Below are positions 1 to 8,192 of a DNA stretch of 27,472 nt, one piece after another (positions within the stretch are counted from its first letter, which is position 1; every line of letters begins with the position of its first letter). Under the pieces are notes generated by a model. The model saw only the letters and a list, made by a program, of their open reading frames with translations. It had not been told where the DNA came from and ran no database searches. The stretch spans positions 1 to 27,472 of IMG/VR virus record IMGVR_UViG_3300042349_000286; one strand, 5' to 3'. Origin of the DNA: a virus. The translations under genes and the position numbers were made by a program.

Positions 1-28
1 TTGATGTGATTGTTGTTTCTGTTGCCAT
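1..28 (-). CDS. Start of a gene, probably major capsid protein (partial)
   Basis: An ATG lies three bases after the stop of the XkdF-like protease/scaffold gene and opens a frame reading MATETTITS before the window ends. The spacing is that of an operon partner. In PBSX-like phages the XkdF gene is followed by the major capsid gene, so capsid is the natural guess, but nine codons cannot prove it. No Shine-Dalgarno site is visible; the leader is A/T-rich like the others here. Confidence 0.45.
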
Positions 29-31
29 TTT

Positions 32-904
32 TTATACGTTTTTAAGTTTTAATTTTAATCTGTCTTTTAAGTTTTTAGGCATTTCTTGAACTGCCAAAGT
101 CTCTGGTTTTGCCTTTGTCATTTGTACTGGCTCTTCCTCTTTTTTCTCCTCTTCTTTTAGCTCCTCTTTTGGTGCTTTTAATTTTTCAATCTCAGCCTTT
201 AACTCTTCAATTTGTTTTCCAAATTCAATAGCCATTTGCTTAACCATTTCTTTAACGTCATCAGCGGGTGCTTCAACTTCAACTTCAGTTTCAACCTCCT
301 CTGCTAACTTAACCTCAACCTCTTCTTTTTGCGAGGTCAACTGTGCGAAGCCTGTTTTTATTGCTTCAACAATTTCTGTTATTACCATAGTATTTAAATT
401 AATTTGTTTGTTCGTATCAAAATATCCATCAATTGAAAAGCCTTTCACTTCTCCGCTTTTTACTTTTGTCCATGCCTCATCGTTGTCAACTTTTGCCATT
501 GCAAACCAAGTACCTACTGGCAGATCATAACCATAAAGATTAGACTTATCTTTTTCATTGTCCTCTTTTATCCAACTTTCGATAATTGTAAAGCCATCAA
601 CAAATTGGTTAGTATCGTGTTCAATTGTGCTGTTCTTTTGGTTGTTTCTTTTAAAGAAATACTCTTGCGATAGCTTAATAGTTTCTTTTGAGAATACAAT
701 ATTATAACCATCTCTCGGTATTACTTTATCAGGTATTAAAACCGCTCCCATTAAGATACGTTTGTCCTCATCAATGGTTTTTAACTCGATTTTTTCCTGC
801 GATAACGCCACAAAATCAACCTCAATAGCAGGGTCTTTTACTAAACTTATAGCAAAAACGCCCTCCTTTTCATCGGGATTGAAAACAATATCGTATGTAT
901 CCAT
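32..904 (-). CDS. XkdF-like prohead protease with C-terminal scaffold-like tail
   Basis: 290 aa. Residues 1 to about 165 resemble the PBSX XkdF family, thought to be phage prohead serine proteases of the assemblin type. Visible candidate catalytic motifs are IEHD (His96) and KGFSIDGYF (Ser157). After about residue 190 the protein turns highly charged and coiled-coil-like, rich in Glu and Lys, with runs such as EELKAEIEKLKAPKEELKEE, and ends in a basic tail. That layout suggests a maturation protease fused to a scaffolding domain that would be cut away during capsid assembly. It follows the tape measure gene and directly precedes the putative capsid start. The start ATG at 904 sits behind an ACGTTTATAAGTTATG leader similar to that of the chaperone gene at 8174. 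Family assignment fairly sure; the catalytic residues are inferred. Confidence 0.75.
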   Translation of the reverse strand: MDTYDIVFNPDEKEGVFAISLVKDPAIEVDFVALSQEKIELKTIDEDKRILMGAVLIPDKVIPRDGYNIVFSKETIKLSQEYFFKRNNQKNSTIEHDTNQFVDGFTIIESWIKEDNEKDKSNLYGYDLPVGTWFAMAKVDNDEAWTKVKSGEVKGFSIDGYFDTNKQINLNTMVITEIVEAIKTGFAQLTSQKEEVEVKLAEEVETEVEVEAPADDVKEMVKQMAIEFGKQIEELKAEIEKLKAPKEELKEEEKKEEEPVQMTKAKPETLAVQEMPKNLKDRLKLKLKNV

Positions 905-940
905 AACTTATAAACGTATATTAATATTAAATTTGGTCTT

Positions 941-3199
941 TTACCCTCCTAAAGAGGCATTCTGTATGATGTTTCTGTCTAAAGATTGTTGTGATGTAAC
1001 CTGCGAACCCACAACAAACGCTTGAACGGGTGGTTGTTCACCCAACGCTCTCGTTAATTGGTTGACAGGACTCGCTCCGATAGTGTTAAAAATAGGCGTT
1101 GCACTTGGTGCGCCTCCAGTTGTTGGCGTTGATATATTCGGCACACCGCCACCGCCACCGCCACCATTCGGGACTTTAACTGATAAAATAGACTTAATAT
1201 TTTTTAAACCCGCTGCAACTGCAAGCGCTGCAGATACAGGACCTAAAACTAAACCAGCGGGACCACCAACTGAAACGCCCGCTTCATATGCTGAAACCGC
1301 ACTTTGATAAGTTGATATTGTTGCACTTGCAACCGCCATAGCTTTTCCTGCTGCCGTTTCTTTGCCTAATAATTCGCCCGCTTTGTTTAAAGTTGAAGCC
1401 ATTACATTAAGCGTATTCATTTTCGCGTTTTGCTCGGCTTCCGCTATTTTTGTCCTTGCGTCTGAGTTTGCTTTCTGATATGCAGTCCTTGCATCTTCGC
1501 TCGCAAATATTATACTATTTATAGCCTCCTCTCTTAACCTTACAGCCTCTATTCGTGCATATATGTTTAACTCGGGGTTGTTTGCTTCGTTTAGTAATTT
1601 TTCGGCTTTTTTTGCGTCTGCCTCTATTTGGTTTTTTTCGTCTAATTCATTTTGTAATATTCTATATTTTTCATTAAACTGAATGAGCAACATTTGCTTT
1701 TCTTCTTCCGTTTTTACAAGTTGCTCAATTTCTTTTAAATCCCTTGACTTTTGTAAATCTAATTTTTTTTGGTCGGTGTTTGCATTTAGATTTTCAATAT
1801 CGGTGATATATTTATTTTCAATATCCTGCAAAGACTTTTTATGATTTACAATAGCATCCGCTTCCTCTTGGTTAATTTGTTTTAATAACTGATTCCTGTC
1901 ATCTTTAGATAATTTAGCATTATCATTTACTAATTTTCTTTGTAGTTCAAAATTATCTTTAGCATTTTTTAAATCCTCATTTAATTTTTCTCTATTTTCT
2001 TTTGCTCTATTTTCAGCTTCTTTTTGTTGTAGTGATTGTCTTTTTTCGCTTTCTTTTGTTTGTATTTCATTTAACTTTTCAGACGCTTTCGTTCTAGCTT
2101 CAACCTCTGCAATTAAACCATCCTGTTGTAACTTTTTAATTTCGGCTTGGCGTTCATTCCATTGTTTAATCCATTCCGCTGATTTTTCTTGCCCTGCTTT
2201 TAAAGCCTCTTTATCCATTTCATTTTGTTCGCGTGCAGTTTTTATAGCGGAATCTCTTTTTTTCTTTTCTAAACCCTCTGTATCTTTTCCTGCAGCTTGT
2301 GCTTTGCGTATCTCGAAATCATAGTAATCATTCGTAGCTTTTTTCTTTTTATCTAATTCTCTTATCTCTTTTTGATTTGCTTTTATACGCTCCTCTGCAT
2401 TGCGTTTGGCTTTCGAGGTTTGCTCATCATCAATAACTCCCATCATCTCCAACGCCTTAATGATAGCGTATATTGGTGGTGAAACCATTAACAACACTTT
2501 ACGCCACCCTCCGAACTTTTCAATGGTCGTTGTTACCCATTTACTTATGCTTTCAAAATTTGCAACCAATAAACCCAAACCTACAACAATAGCACCAATA
2601 CCAGTCGATACTAAAGCTATTTTAAAAGCCTTTAACGCTCCCGTTGATGTGCCTAAAACGGTTGTGTATAACGTTTGTGCGCCCGTTAATAAGGTAGTCT
2701 TTGCGCTTTGTAGTGCCATCATACCTGCGCTGTCCGCTTGTAATGCATTATTAATAGCAGTTACACCATTTAACAAAGCCATAGCACCTTGCAGTTTCAT
2801 TAATGCTTTTTGTACATCTTCGCTTTCATCTCCAAACAAAGCCATGCCACCTTGAACAGCTGAAAATGCACCGACTGCACCCGTTGCAAAATCACCAATA
2901 CCACGCAAAGCAACATCCGCTGCATCGGTTGCAAGTGCCTTAATTCGGTTGTTAACGTCGTTGATTTGGTCTTTCATCAGACCCGCTTTTTTGATACCTT
3001 CATCAAAAGCAGCACCCGTTAATTTTCCACTTTGTAAATCGGTTTGTAACTTCTTTAACTCGGCACGCAAAGACATAGTCGATTCAACCGCCTTTTGTTC
3101 GGATTGGTCAACCTCTTTAAAAAGTTTGTTAATGTCGTTTAATCCTTTTTTCGCGTCATCATCCGTTAAGTTGATAACTATTTCTTTAACAATTGCCAT
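941..3199 (-). CDS. Phage tail tape measure protein
   Basis: 752 aa, the longest structural protein seen here together with its upstream neighbour. The N-terminus (about 1-70) is helical and charged. Residues 90-230 are Ala/Gly-rich with hydrophobic stretches, including a membrane-like segment near 190-212 (STGIGAIVVGLGLLVANF). Residues 260-600 are a long Lys/Glu/Gln-rich coiled coil. The C-terminus has a second Ala/Gly hydrophobic region and a run of seven glycines (about 695). This is the usual build of a tape measure protein, which sets tail length and helps genome delivery. By the usual rule of about 1.5 angstrom per residue the tail would be near 110 nm, suggesting a siphovirus-like tail; that is inference. 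Starts at 3199, overlapping the 40-aa gene upstream. Confidence 0.85.
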   Translation of the reverse strand: MAIVKEIVINLTDDDAKKGLNDINKLFKEVDQSEQKAVESTMSLRAELKKLQTDLQSGKLTGAAFDEGIKKAGLMKDQINDVNNRIKALATDAADVALRGIGDFATGAVGAFSAVQGGMALFGDESEDVQKALMKLQGAMALLNGVTAINNALQADSAGMMALQSAKTTLLTGAQTLYTTVLGTSTGALKAFKIALVSTGIGAIVVGLGLLVANFESISKWVTTTIEKFGGWRKVLLMVSPPIYAIIKALEMMGVIDDEQTSKAKRNAEERIKANQKEIRELDKKKKATNDYYDFEIRKAQAAGKDTEGLEKKKRDSAIKTAREQNEMDKEALKAGQEKSAEWIKQWNERQAEIKKLQQDGLIAEVEARTKASEKLNEIQTKESEKRQSLQQKEAENRAKENREKLNEDLKNAKDNFELQRKLVNDNAKLSKDDRNQLLKQINQEEADAIVNHKKSLQDIENKYITDIENLNANTDQKKLDLQKSRDLKEIEQLVKTEEEKQMLLIQFNEKYRILQNELDEKNQIEADAKKAEKLLNEANNPELNIYARIEAVRLREEAINSIIFASEDARTAYQKANSDARTKIAEAEQNAKMNTLNVMASTLNKAGELLGKETAAGKAMAVASATISTYQSAVSAYEAGVSVGGPAGLVLGPVSAALAVAAGLKNIKSILSVKVPNGGGGGGGVPNISTPTTGGAPSATPIFNTIGASPVNQLTRALGEQPPVQAFVVGSQVTSQQSLDRNIIQNASLGG

Positions 3200-3300
3200 T
3201 GTGTTTTTAAGTTTAATTCGTTACTACCTTTTGCTATTCTCACATTTTCGCCTGCCGTTGGTGGCATTTGCTGAATGATTTTTATTAATTCTCTTATCAT
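3178..3300 (-). CDS. Small hypothetical protein (40 aa) between tail gene and tape measure
   Basis: The ATG at 3300 shares an ATGA overlap with the stop of the large tail gene (3297-5543), and the TAG at 3178 lies 22 bases inside the tape measure gene in another frame. The 40-aa product starts MIRELIKIIQQMPP and ends TQWQLLKK; it is amphipathic with no recognised domain. The tight coupling on both sides and the otherwise unexplained 97-base gap argue that it is a real gene. Function unknown; a small tail component or assembly factor is possible from position only. Confidence 0.5.
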   Translation of the reverse strand: MIRELIKIIQQMPPTAGENVRIAKGSNELNLKTQWQLLKK

Positions 3301-5543
3301 GATGCTTGTAAAATTATATTTATAACTGAACCTTTAGAGCCTGTAATAACTGCAAATAAATCCTTACTTCCCGTATTTCTGTCGACTAAAACTTCTAAAA
3401 TAAAACCTATTAAATCAGCTTTTATAATTATGCTGTCAGGGTCGCTATCAATAGTAAAAATTTCGCTACTATCTAAAATAGGAACTTCAACTAAACCGCC
3501 ACCATCGGGAATAACAAATGTTCTTTGTACGATTGCTAAGGCATCTCTAAAATCTTTTATAAGTTCAAGGTCAACCACACCCGTTAATAAGTTAGTTGTA
3601 AAGTTGTTGATGATATATCTTGTATCTCTAATAATTAATCGGTCATTTAATTTTAGCCTTACTAATTCAATAGTTGGTAAAATAGCCTTTACTTTATAAA
3701 TCCTATTTTTCTCATTGAAAATATTAGTAAGGTAGTTTGAATAATAATTCGCAAACAAACTTAATGGCAATTGCCCACCTGTTTGAATAGACTGCTCTTG
3801 ACCAAAGTTATTAGAATGAAATTCAAAATTAAACTGCGTAAAATCTCCCGTTATTAAACAATTTGTTAACTGCGTGCCACTAATCCAAAAATGTGGAATA
3901 TTTCTATTTTCCCATAAATAAAATAAAACGGGTTTGGGTATGTATGGTTTAAAGTCTGGGGACTCCAAAGAATAAGCCACATTTAGCGAACCATTTAAAA
4001 CGCCTGTGGGAGCACCTAACCGAACATATTGCAACTTTTCAAAAGGTAAAGTAACATTATAATCTTGACCATCATTTGTAAAAGGTTGCACCAAATCTCC
4101 ATAATCTTTATTGAAACTATCCCTGTAATTTTGATTAACAAACGATTGCCCTTTTTGATATTTGAAATTAATATTTTTAAAAACCTTAATCCTATCTACT
4201 TTTACGTCTGTCGTTGTATATTGCGTTATATCTTTAATTCCACCTTGCAAATACCAATCTTCTAATTGCTCTAATTGATAGTTAACCTCATCGAATGATA
4301 TAGCCGTTAAATTAAACATTTTTAAAATCCCACTAAAAAACTCCGATACTTTTATATCGGGTGCTAAAGTAGGAACAGGCATAAAGGCGGTTGTTGTTGC
4401 GGTTGCAGTTGCTGTTGAAATAACAGATTGTGGAAATGCACTTCTTGATGTTGTATTTATAAAAGAAATTGGGATTGATGCACAAGGGATTGATGTTTGA
4501 ATTTTAAAAGTATAAATACCATTAAAAGTTGAATTTTGAGTAATACTTGTTTGTAAAAATATAGCTGCAAAGTCTGCGTTATTTGTATCATCCCCATTAA
4601 TTTGAGTAAATAAAGCACCATTTCTATAAACTAACAAATTATAAGAAACATTTGTAGGCACTTGAACATTAACGCTAAAACTAATTGCATATACGTTATC
4701 TGCTGAGGAAGGAAAAAGAATGAAAGGAGGAAAACCTAAGTTTTGAATAGTATTATTTGTTGTGTTTGTAATAAGTCTATTTCTTGGATTAGTAGGTGAT
4801 TGTGTCAATATATCCACGTTTGCAATACTTGACGTAATGTTTAAAACATCACTATTCTTAAACCAACAAAATAATTTTGTAAACCTTGTTTGATTTAAAA
4901 AAACCCCACTAAAATTAATGTTATATTTGTTTTCAATAGCCTCAAAAATCTTTGATACTCTAACTGCTGGAAATAACTCGTTAAACACAATACCATGTCC
5001 ATTTGTGCTTATATCATTTGCACCACCGCCCCCGTGTTGCCAAACTCTTTTTGAACTTATAAGTGGGAATATTATATCGTTCTCAACTTGCACCCTGTTG
5101 CGAACGTTGGCTGCAGTATATTCAAAAGACAAATCTTGTAAGCTATCTAAATCTTTTAGTTTGTCTTCCCCAAATTGGTCTTGTAAACTTCGCAACACCC
5201 CATAAAAAGTAATCTTATAATTTTTCGGTTTGTTATCCTCAACTTCCGCTCCCTCTAACTGCCATACGCCAATGCGAAATATCTCGGTATCAATTTCTAT
5301 AAACCCATTGTATTTCTTTTGTTGATTAAAGCCATCATCAACCACACCATCGTACCAATGTTTCAACACTTGGTTATTGTTATCACTTGCAGGAATAGTG
5401 AACGACTGCGAATAGTCGGTAAAGACTTTGCTAATGTCATTGATATTTTGCACGCTTGAAACGACCTGAATAGTCTCATCTTTAAACGTATCGAGGCGTT
5501 GCCTTACGTTGTTATCATCGTATATGAATAAGGCTACATTCAT
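3297..5543 (-). CDS. Large tail or baseplate-type structural protein
   Basis: 748 aa, no signal peptide or membrane segment. It begins MNVALFIYDDNNVRQRLD and continues with a beta-rich, Asn/Thr-rich sequence typical of tail-tip or baseplate proteins of Bacteroidota phages; a remembered similarity, not a computed one. Aromatic and Asn-rich stretches through 200-400 and 560-640 suit a beta-sandwich or receptor-facing module. It overlaps the upstream tail gene by four bases (ATGA) and is coupled to the 40-aa gene and the tape measure gene downstream. The structural role is well supported by context; the exact part (distal tail, baseplate hub, receptor binding) is not. Confidence 0.6.
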   Translation of the reverse strand: MNVALFIYDDNNVRQRLDTFKDETIQVVSSVQNINDISKVFTDYSQSFTIPASDNNNQVLKHWYDGVVDDGFNQQKKYNGFIEIDTEIFRIGVWQLEGAEVEDNKPKNYKITFYGVLRSLQDQFGEDKLKDLDSLQDLSFEYTAANVRNRVQVENDIIFPLISSKRVWQHGGGGANDISTNGHGIVFNELFPAVRVSKIFEAIENKYNINFSGVFLNQTRFTKLFCWFKNSDVLNITSSIANVDILTQSPTNPRNRLITNTTNNTIQNLGFPPFILFPSSADNVYAISFSVNVQVPTNVSYNLLVYRNGALFTQINGDDTNNADFAAIFLQTSITQNSTFNGIYTFKIQTSIPCASIPISFINTTSRSAFPQSVISTATATATTTAFMPVPTLAPDIKVSEFFSGILKMFNLTAISFDEVNYQLEQLEDWYLQGGIKDITQYTTTDVKVDRIKVFKNINFKYQKGQSFVNQNYRDSFNKDYGDLVQPFTNDGQDYNVTLPFEKLQYVRLGAPTGVLNGSLNVAYSLESPDFKPYIPKPVLFYLWENRNIPHFWISGTQLTNCLITGDFTQFNFEFHSNNFGQEQSIQTGGQLPLSLFANYYSNYLTNIFNEKNRIYKVKAILPTIELVRLKLNDRLIIRDTRYIINNFTTNLLTGVVDLELIKDFRDALAIVQRTFVIPDGGGLVEVPILDSSEIFTIDSDPDSIIIKADLIGFILEVLVDRNTGSKDLFAVITGSKGSVINIILQAS

Positions 5544-6511
5544 ACGTCATTAATCATTTCGTTGTTATACATAAAATCAATTTCATAGTTAATTGTTTTA
5601 TCATTTAAACGGGTCTTAACTTGCATACTTTCGGTTTTAACTATCATCGGCTTATTATCCATTAACACCCTTTCGCTCAATAACAAATCCTCTATTAATT
5701 CGCTGTAATTCTCATCTACCCACCCCGTATTTAACATGATTGATTTTTGCCCATTGTTATTATACTTTTTGCTTTGCCCTTGCTTAACGCTGTATGATAA
5801 TTGTGCTGGGAATGTTTTAAACTTTTCGCTTTTAGTTTGGTAGCTTTCTTTTGCTACTTTAAAGAAAGTCAAGGATTGCCACCCACCAAAGCGATTAATA
5901 AAATACACTACTTTAGGCGTATATTTAGGCTCGCAAACTAAAGGCGTATTAAAAGCGGTTGCACCCAATAAGTTACTATTTTGGTTTGTGGTTAATGAAT
6001 AAACACTCGGTTCGGTTGTTGTAAAACTAACTCCGTTAAAATTATATGTTCCCGTATCTAAAAAGAAATTAAGCGCTATTGTACCAGTACGTTGTAAATT
6101 GATACTTGTATTAAACAAAGGTACTACGCTTGCGGTTGTGCTTTTATTTACACCATCAGAATATAAAGAATAACCATTTAAACAGCAAAACGTTTCGGTC
6201 GTCAATAGATTGTAAACCCCTATCGCTGTTTCGTTATATCGTTTGACTTCCATAAAGCAATAAGCATTATTTGCTTCTACTCCCGTTGTGAGGTTTGGTG
6301 CAATAGCTTGAATAAACGCCTTGGCATAATTAGCCACGTTATAAATAGTTTCTAATTGCGTAGGGCTTGGTATTCTTTTCGCTAAAATATAATTAGCAGG
6401 TGTTGGGAATGCACCCCCGTAATACCTAAACCTCAACTCGACCTTGCTACCTACCTGCCCTGTTTCTGCAATAGAAATATAGTAAGGACTTCGTATAAAT
6501 ATTTTTTTCAT
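5540..6511 (-). CDS. Putative phage tail protein
   Basis: 323 aa with a beta-rich composition; begins MKKIFIRSPYYISIAETG. No signal peptide despite the N-terminal basic residues, and no membrane segment. The middle has sugar-binding-like Thr/Asn/Tyr richness, and the end is Asn/Glu-rich. It overlaps both neighbours by four bases (stop/start ATGA), so translation is coupled from the neck-like gene into the large tail gene. Its place between neck-type genes and the tape measure gene makes a tail tube, distal tail or tip component likely. No specific family recognised. Confidence 0.5.
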   Translation of the reverse strand: MKKIFIRSPYYISIAETGQVGSKVELRFRYYGGAFPTPANYILAKRIPSPTQLETIYNVANYAKAFIQAIAPNLTTGVEANNAYCFMEVKRYNETAIGVYNLLTTETFCCLNGYSLYSDGVNKSTTASVVPLFNTSINLQRTGTIALNFFLDTGTYNFNGVSFTTTEPSVYSLTTNQNSNLLGATAFNTPLVCEPKYTPKVVYFINRFGGWQSLTFFKVAKESYQTKSEKFKTFPAQLSYSVKQGQSKKYNNNGQKSIMLNTGWVDENYSELIEDLLLSERVLMDNKPMIVKTESMQVKTRLNDKTINYEIDFMYNNEMINDV

Positions 6512-7035
6512 TTCGTACTAAATTTTAAAAAGTTTTCTAAATAAAGACCATAGGCTTGTATTAATTCATCGGGTAGTTTTGCAAATCCTGCTTCAAAAGG
6601 TTTGCTAAAAAATCTACTTGGTGCTATACCTTTTTGATATACGCTTCGTGTTATTAAATTAGCGGTTTGCTCATAAGATAAAAACCGCCCCGTTTCCCTA
6701 TCCTTAAACTGAAACTTTTTAGCATTAACCCAATCTTTTATGCCACTTGTTAAACCTCCTTTTTTACCCGTTCCGCTTCCAAATCTATAAGGGCTGTTTG
6801 GTGCTTTCTGTGAACTCGTTGCACCTTTAACGCCCAAGTCTTGAAATTTACCATAGTCTTCCATCGAAAAAGAAAATGAAAACGAACGCTTATTTGTAAC
6901 CACTGAATAAGACAAACTATTATACAAAGTCTTTTTAACATTCTTATCCTTTCGGCTTAAATTAGCTCGTGATTGCGTGACCATATATTTGCCAAACTTC
7001 GATAACGCATCGTTAACTTCTTTCTGCTCTAACAT
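6508..7035 (-). CDS. HK97 gp10-like tail completion/neck protein (tentative)
   Basis: 175 aa, basic. The build resembles HK97 gp10-type neck or tail-completion proteins: an N-terminal helix (KEVNDALSKFGKYMVTQSRA), a basic linker, a hydrophobic beta core with the segment YGKFQDLGVKGA where the family usually has an edge-of-domain YGxxxDxG motif, and a C-terminal helical part after the APSRFFSKPF segment. Such proteins join the head connector to the tail tube. It overlaps the gene on each side by 4-7 bases. The assignment is by motif layout and position; a minor tail protein is the alternative. Confidence 0.5.
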   Translation of the reverse strand: MLEQKEVNDALSKFGKYMVTQSRANLSRKDKNVKKTLYNSLSYSVVTNKRSFSFSFSMEDYGKFQDLGVKGATSSQKAPNSPYRFGSGTGKKGGLTSGIKDWVNAKKFQFKDRETGRFLSYEQTANLITRSVYQKGIAPSRFFSKPFEAGFAKLPDELIQAYGLYLENFLKFSTK

Positions 7036-7490
7036 TCTTTACAAAGGTTTATGGTATTATTTGGATATGATAAAGTTAATATAACACTCATGCCATCAAG
7101 TCCGTTTTGCATAGCGTTTGAAAATATCAATGGCTCATTGCTACTCACAAAATCAATATCATTTTCATTGCGTCTAATCTCTAATTTATCTCGCAAAGTT
7201 TTAAGTATGTTATGACACATTGCCCAATTATCCCAACGGTCGTCAATTAAGTTAAATGCATCGCGTTGTACGGTCTTTTTTTTGTTTCTTATATCCAAAG
7301 CAGTCACTTCAAAAGTCATCGTACTATCGTCTAAAGAAACGCCATTTAAACGTATGTTAACAAGTGGGTATATCTCTCGTTTGTTTACATCAAGTTCGTC
7401 ATCGTCAACCGCTTGAATAGATATAACATCGGGGTCTTCTTGTAAATAGTTAGCGATTATTTCTAATCCTTTTAAGATGGCGTTTCTCAT
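7029..7490 (-). CDS. Tail terminator-like small structural protein (tentative)
   Basis: 153 aa, acidic. An N-terminal helix (MRNAILKGLEIIANYLQ) is followed by alternating beta segments, with YPLVNIRLNGVSLDD in the middle and a hydrophobic beta strand near the end (MSVILTLSYPN). Size and helix-then-sheet order fit tail terminator or neck proteins, which cap the tail tube during assembly. The start overlaps the -1 frame of the chaperone gene by 41 bases, and the stop overlaps the next gene by 7. No family firmly recognised. Confidence 0.45.
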   Translation of the reverse strand: MRNAILKGLEIIANYLQEDPDVISIQAVDDDELDVNKREIYPLVNIRLNGVSLDDSTMTFEVTALDIRNKKKTVQRDAFNLIDDRWDNWAMCHNILKTLRDKLEIRRNENDIDFVSSNEPLIFSNAMQNGLDGMSVILTLSYPNNTINLCKEC

Positions 7491-7740
7491 TGCGTGCTTT
7501 TATTTTTAAATAGGTTAAATGATATAGAAAGGTGTGAACATTGATTGCAACGACTGCCTCGTGTTGTCGCAAATCTCCTCCAGCGACTGCGTCAATTGAA
7601 CTATACCAGCCCCATTCTTTTCCAAAGTTTCCCTCTGCGATTTCGTCATCTGTATCTTGCTCATAAAGTTCGGGATATAGATCAGTAATTCGTCTAATAA
7701 AGTCAAAAAAAAACTTATAGTTCCTAAATAAGCAGTACAT
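7450..7740 (-). CDS. Tail assembly chaperone -1 frame extension (T-like part of a G-T fusion)
   Basis: This frame overlaps the 3' end of the chaperone gene and is entered, I infer, by -1 slippage at the T-run 7713-7705 (heptamer T TTT TTG or T TTT TTT). Only the part from about 7707 down to 7450 would be translated, giving 85 residues after Phe156 and a 241-aa fusion. The segment EWGWYSSIDAVAGGDLRQHE followed by a helical hydrophobic stretch is typical of T-type domains, which often read W-G-W-Y ... A-G-G-D. The local ATG at 7740 is probably not used. The frame runs 41 bases into the next gene. Confidence 0.65.
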   Translation of the reverse strand: MYCLFRNYKFFFDFIRRITDLYPELYEQDTDDEIAEGNFGKEWGWYSSIDAVAGGDLRQHEAVVAINVHTFLYHLTYLKIKARNEKRHLKRIRNNR

Positions 7741-8174
7741 GGTAAAGCTAAAATATCCTCTTCAATAACCTTATCTACATCGTATGGATTAATAGTGTAT
7801 AGCTTACCAAATCGCTTTTCAATTGGTCGGTACATAACACCCACCGCTCCGACTATATTCTCATCTTTTAAAAACGTTTCAATATCAATTAACTCACCTG
7901 TTGTTATTTTATCAAAGTTTGGTATAAATCCATAGTTCCCAAAGATAGGCTCATGTATGGGTGTTTGTTTTAGGGTAGCTGATAGTGTGTAGATTATATC
8001 GTCAAAGTCTTTTGATGACATCGCTAATATCTCGCCCGTTGTCATGCCACATAATATGCGTATCATAGCCATAGAGGTATGAAACTCGTTATCTTCTTTA
8101 ACACTTTCCTGCAATAGTATAAATTGCCCTAAAGTAATTTCGTTTAATTTAGTCGGTATTGTTATTTTTCTCAT
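7515..8174 (-). CDS. Tail assembly chaperone, zero-frame (G-like) product
   Basis: 219 aa. It begins MRKITIPTKLNEITLGQF and has the IPTKWNEITLGQ-type opening and the LGxxxFF(F)L segment that I associate with tail assembly chaperones of Bacteroidota phages. Nine T residues on the coding strand (7713-7705) encode the SFFL part at codons 154-157. After that the -1 frame carries a conserved-looking extension, so this short form would be made together with a longer one. Such G/GT pairs hold the tape measure protein while tail tube polymerises. Preceded by an ACGTTTATAAGATATG leader 18 bases after the large terminase. In most phages this gene lies just upstream of the tape measure gene; here five genes intervene. 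Confidence 0.65.
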   Translation of the reverse strand: MRKITIPTKLNEITLGQFILLQESVKEDNEFHTSMAMIRILCGMTTGEILAMSSKDFDDIIYTLSATLKQTPIHEPIFGNYGFIPNFDKITTGELIDIETFLKDENIVGAVGVMYRPIEKRFGKLYTINPYDVDKVIEEDILALPCTAYLGTISFFLTLLDELLIYIPNFMSKIQMTKSQRETLEKNGAGIVQLTQSLEEICDNTRQSLQSMFTPFYII

Positions 8175-8192
8175 ATCTTATAAACGTAAAAG

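Noticed and set aside
1062-1307. Plus-strand frame with a Pro-rich run opposite the tape measure gene
   Set aside because: It is the reverse reading of the glycine-rich end of the tape measure protein; no leader or family features.
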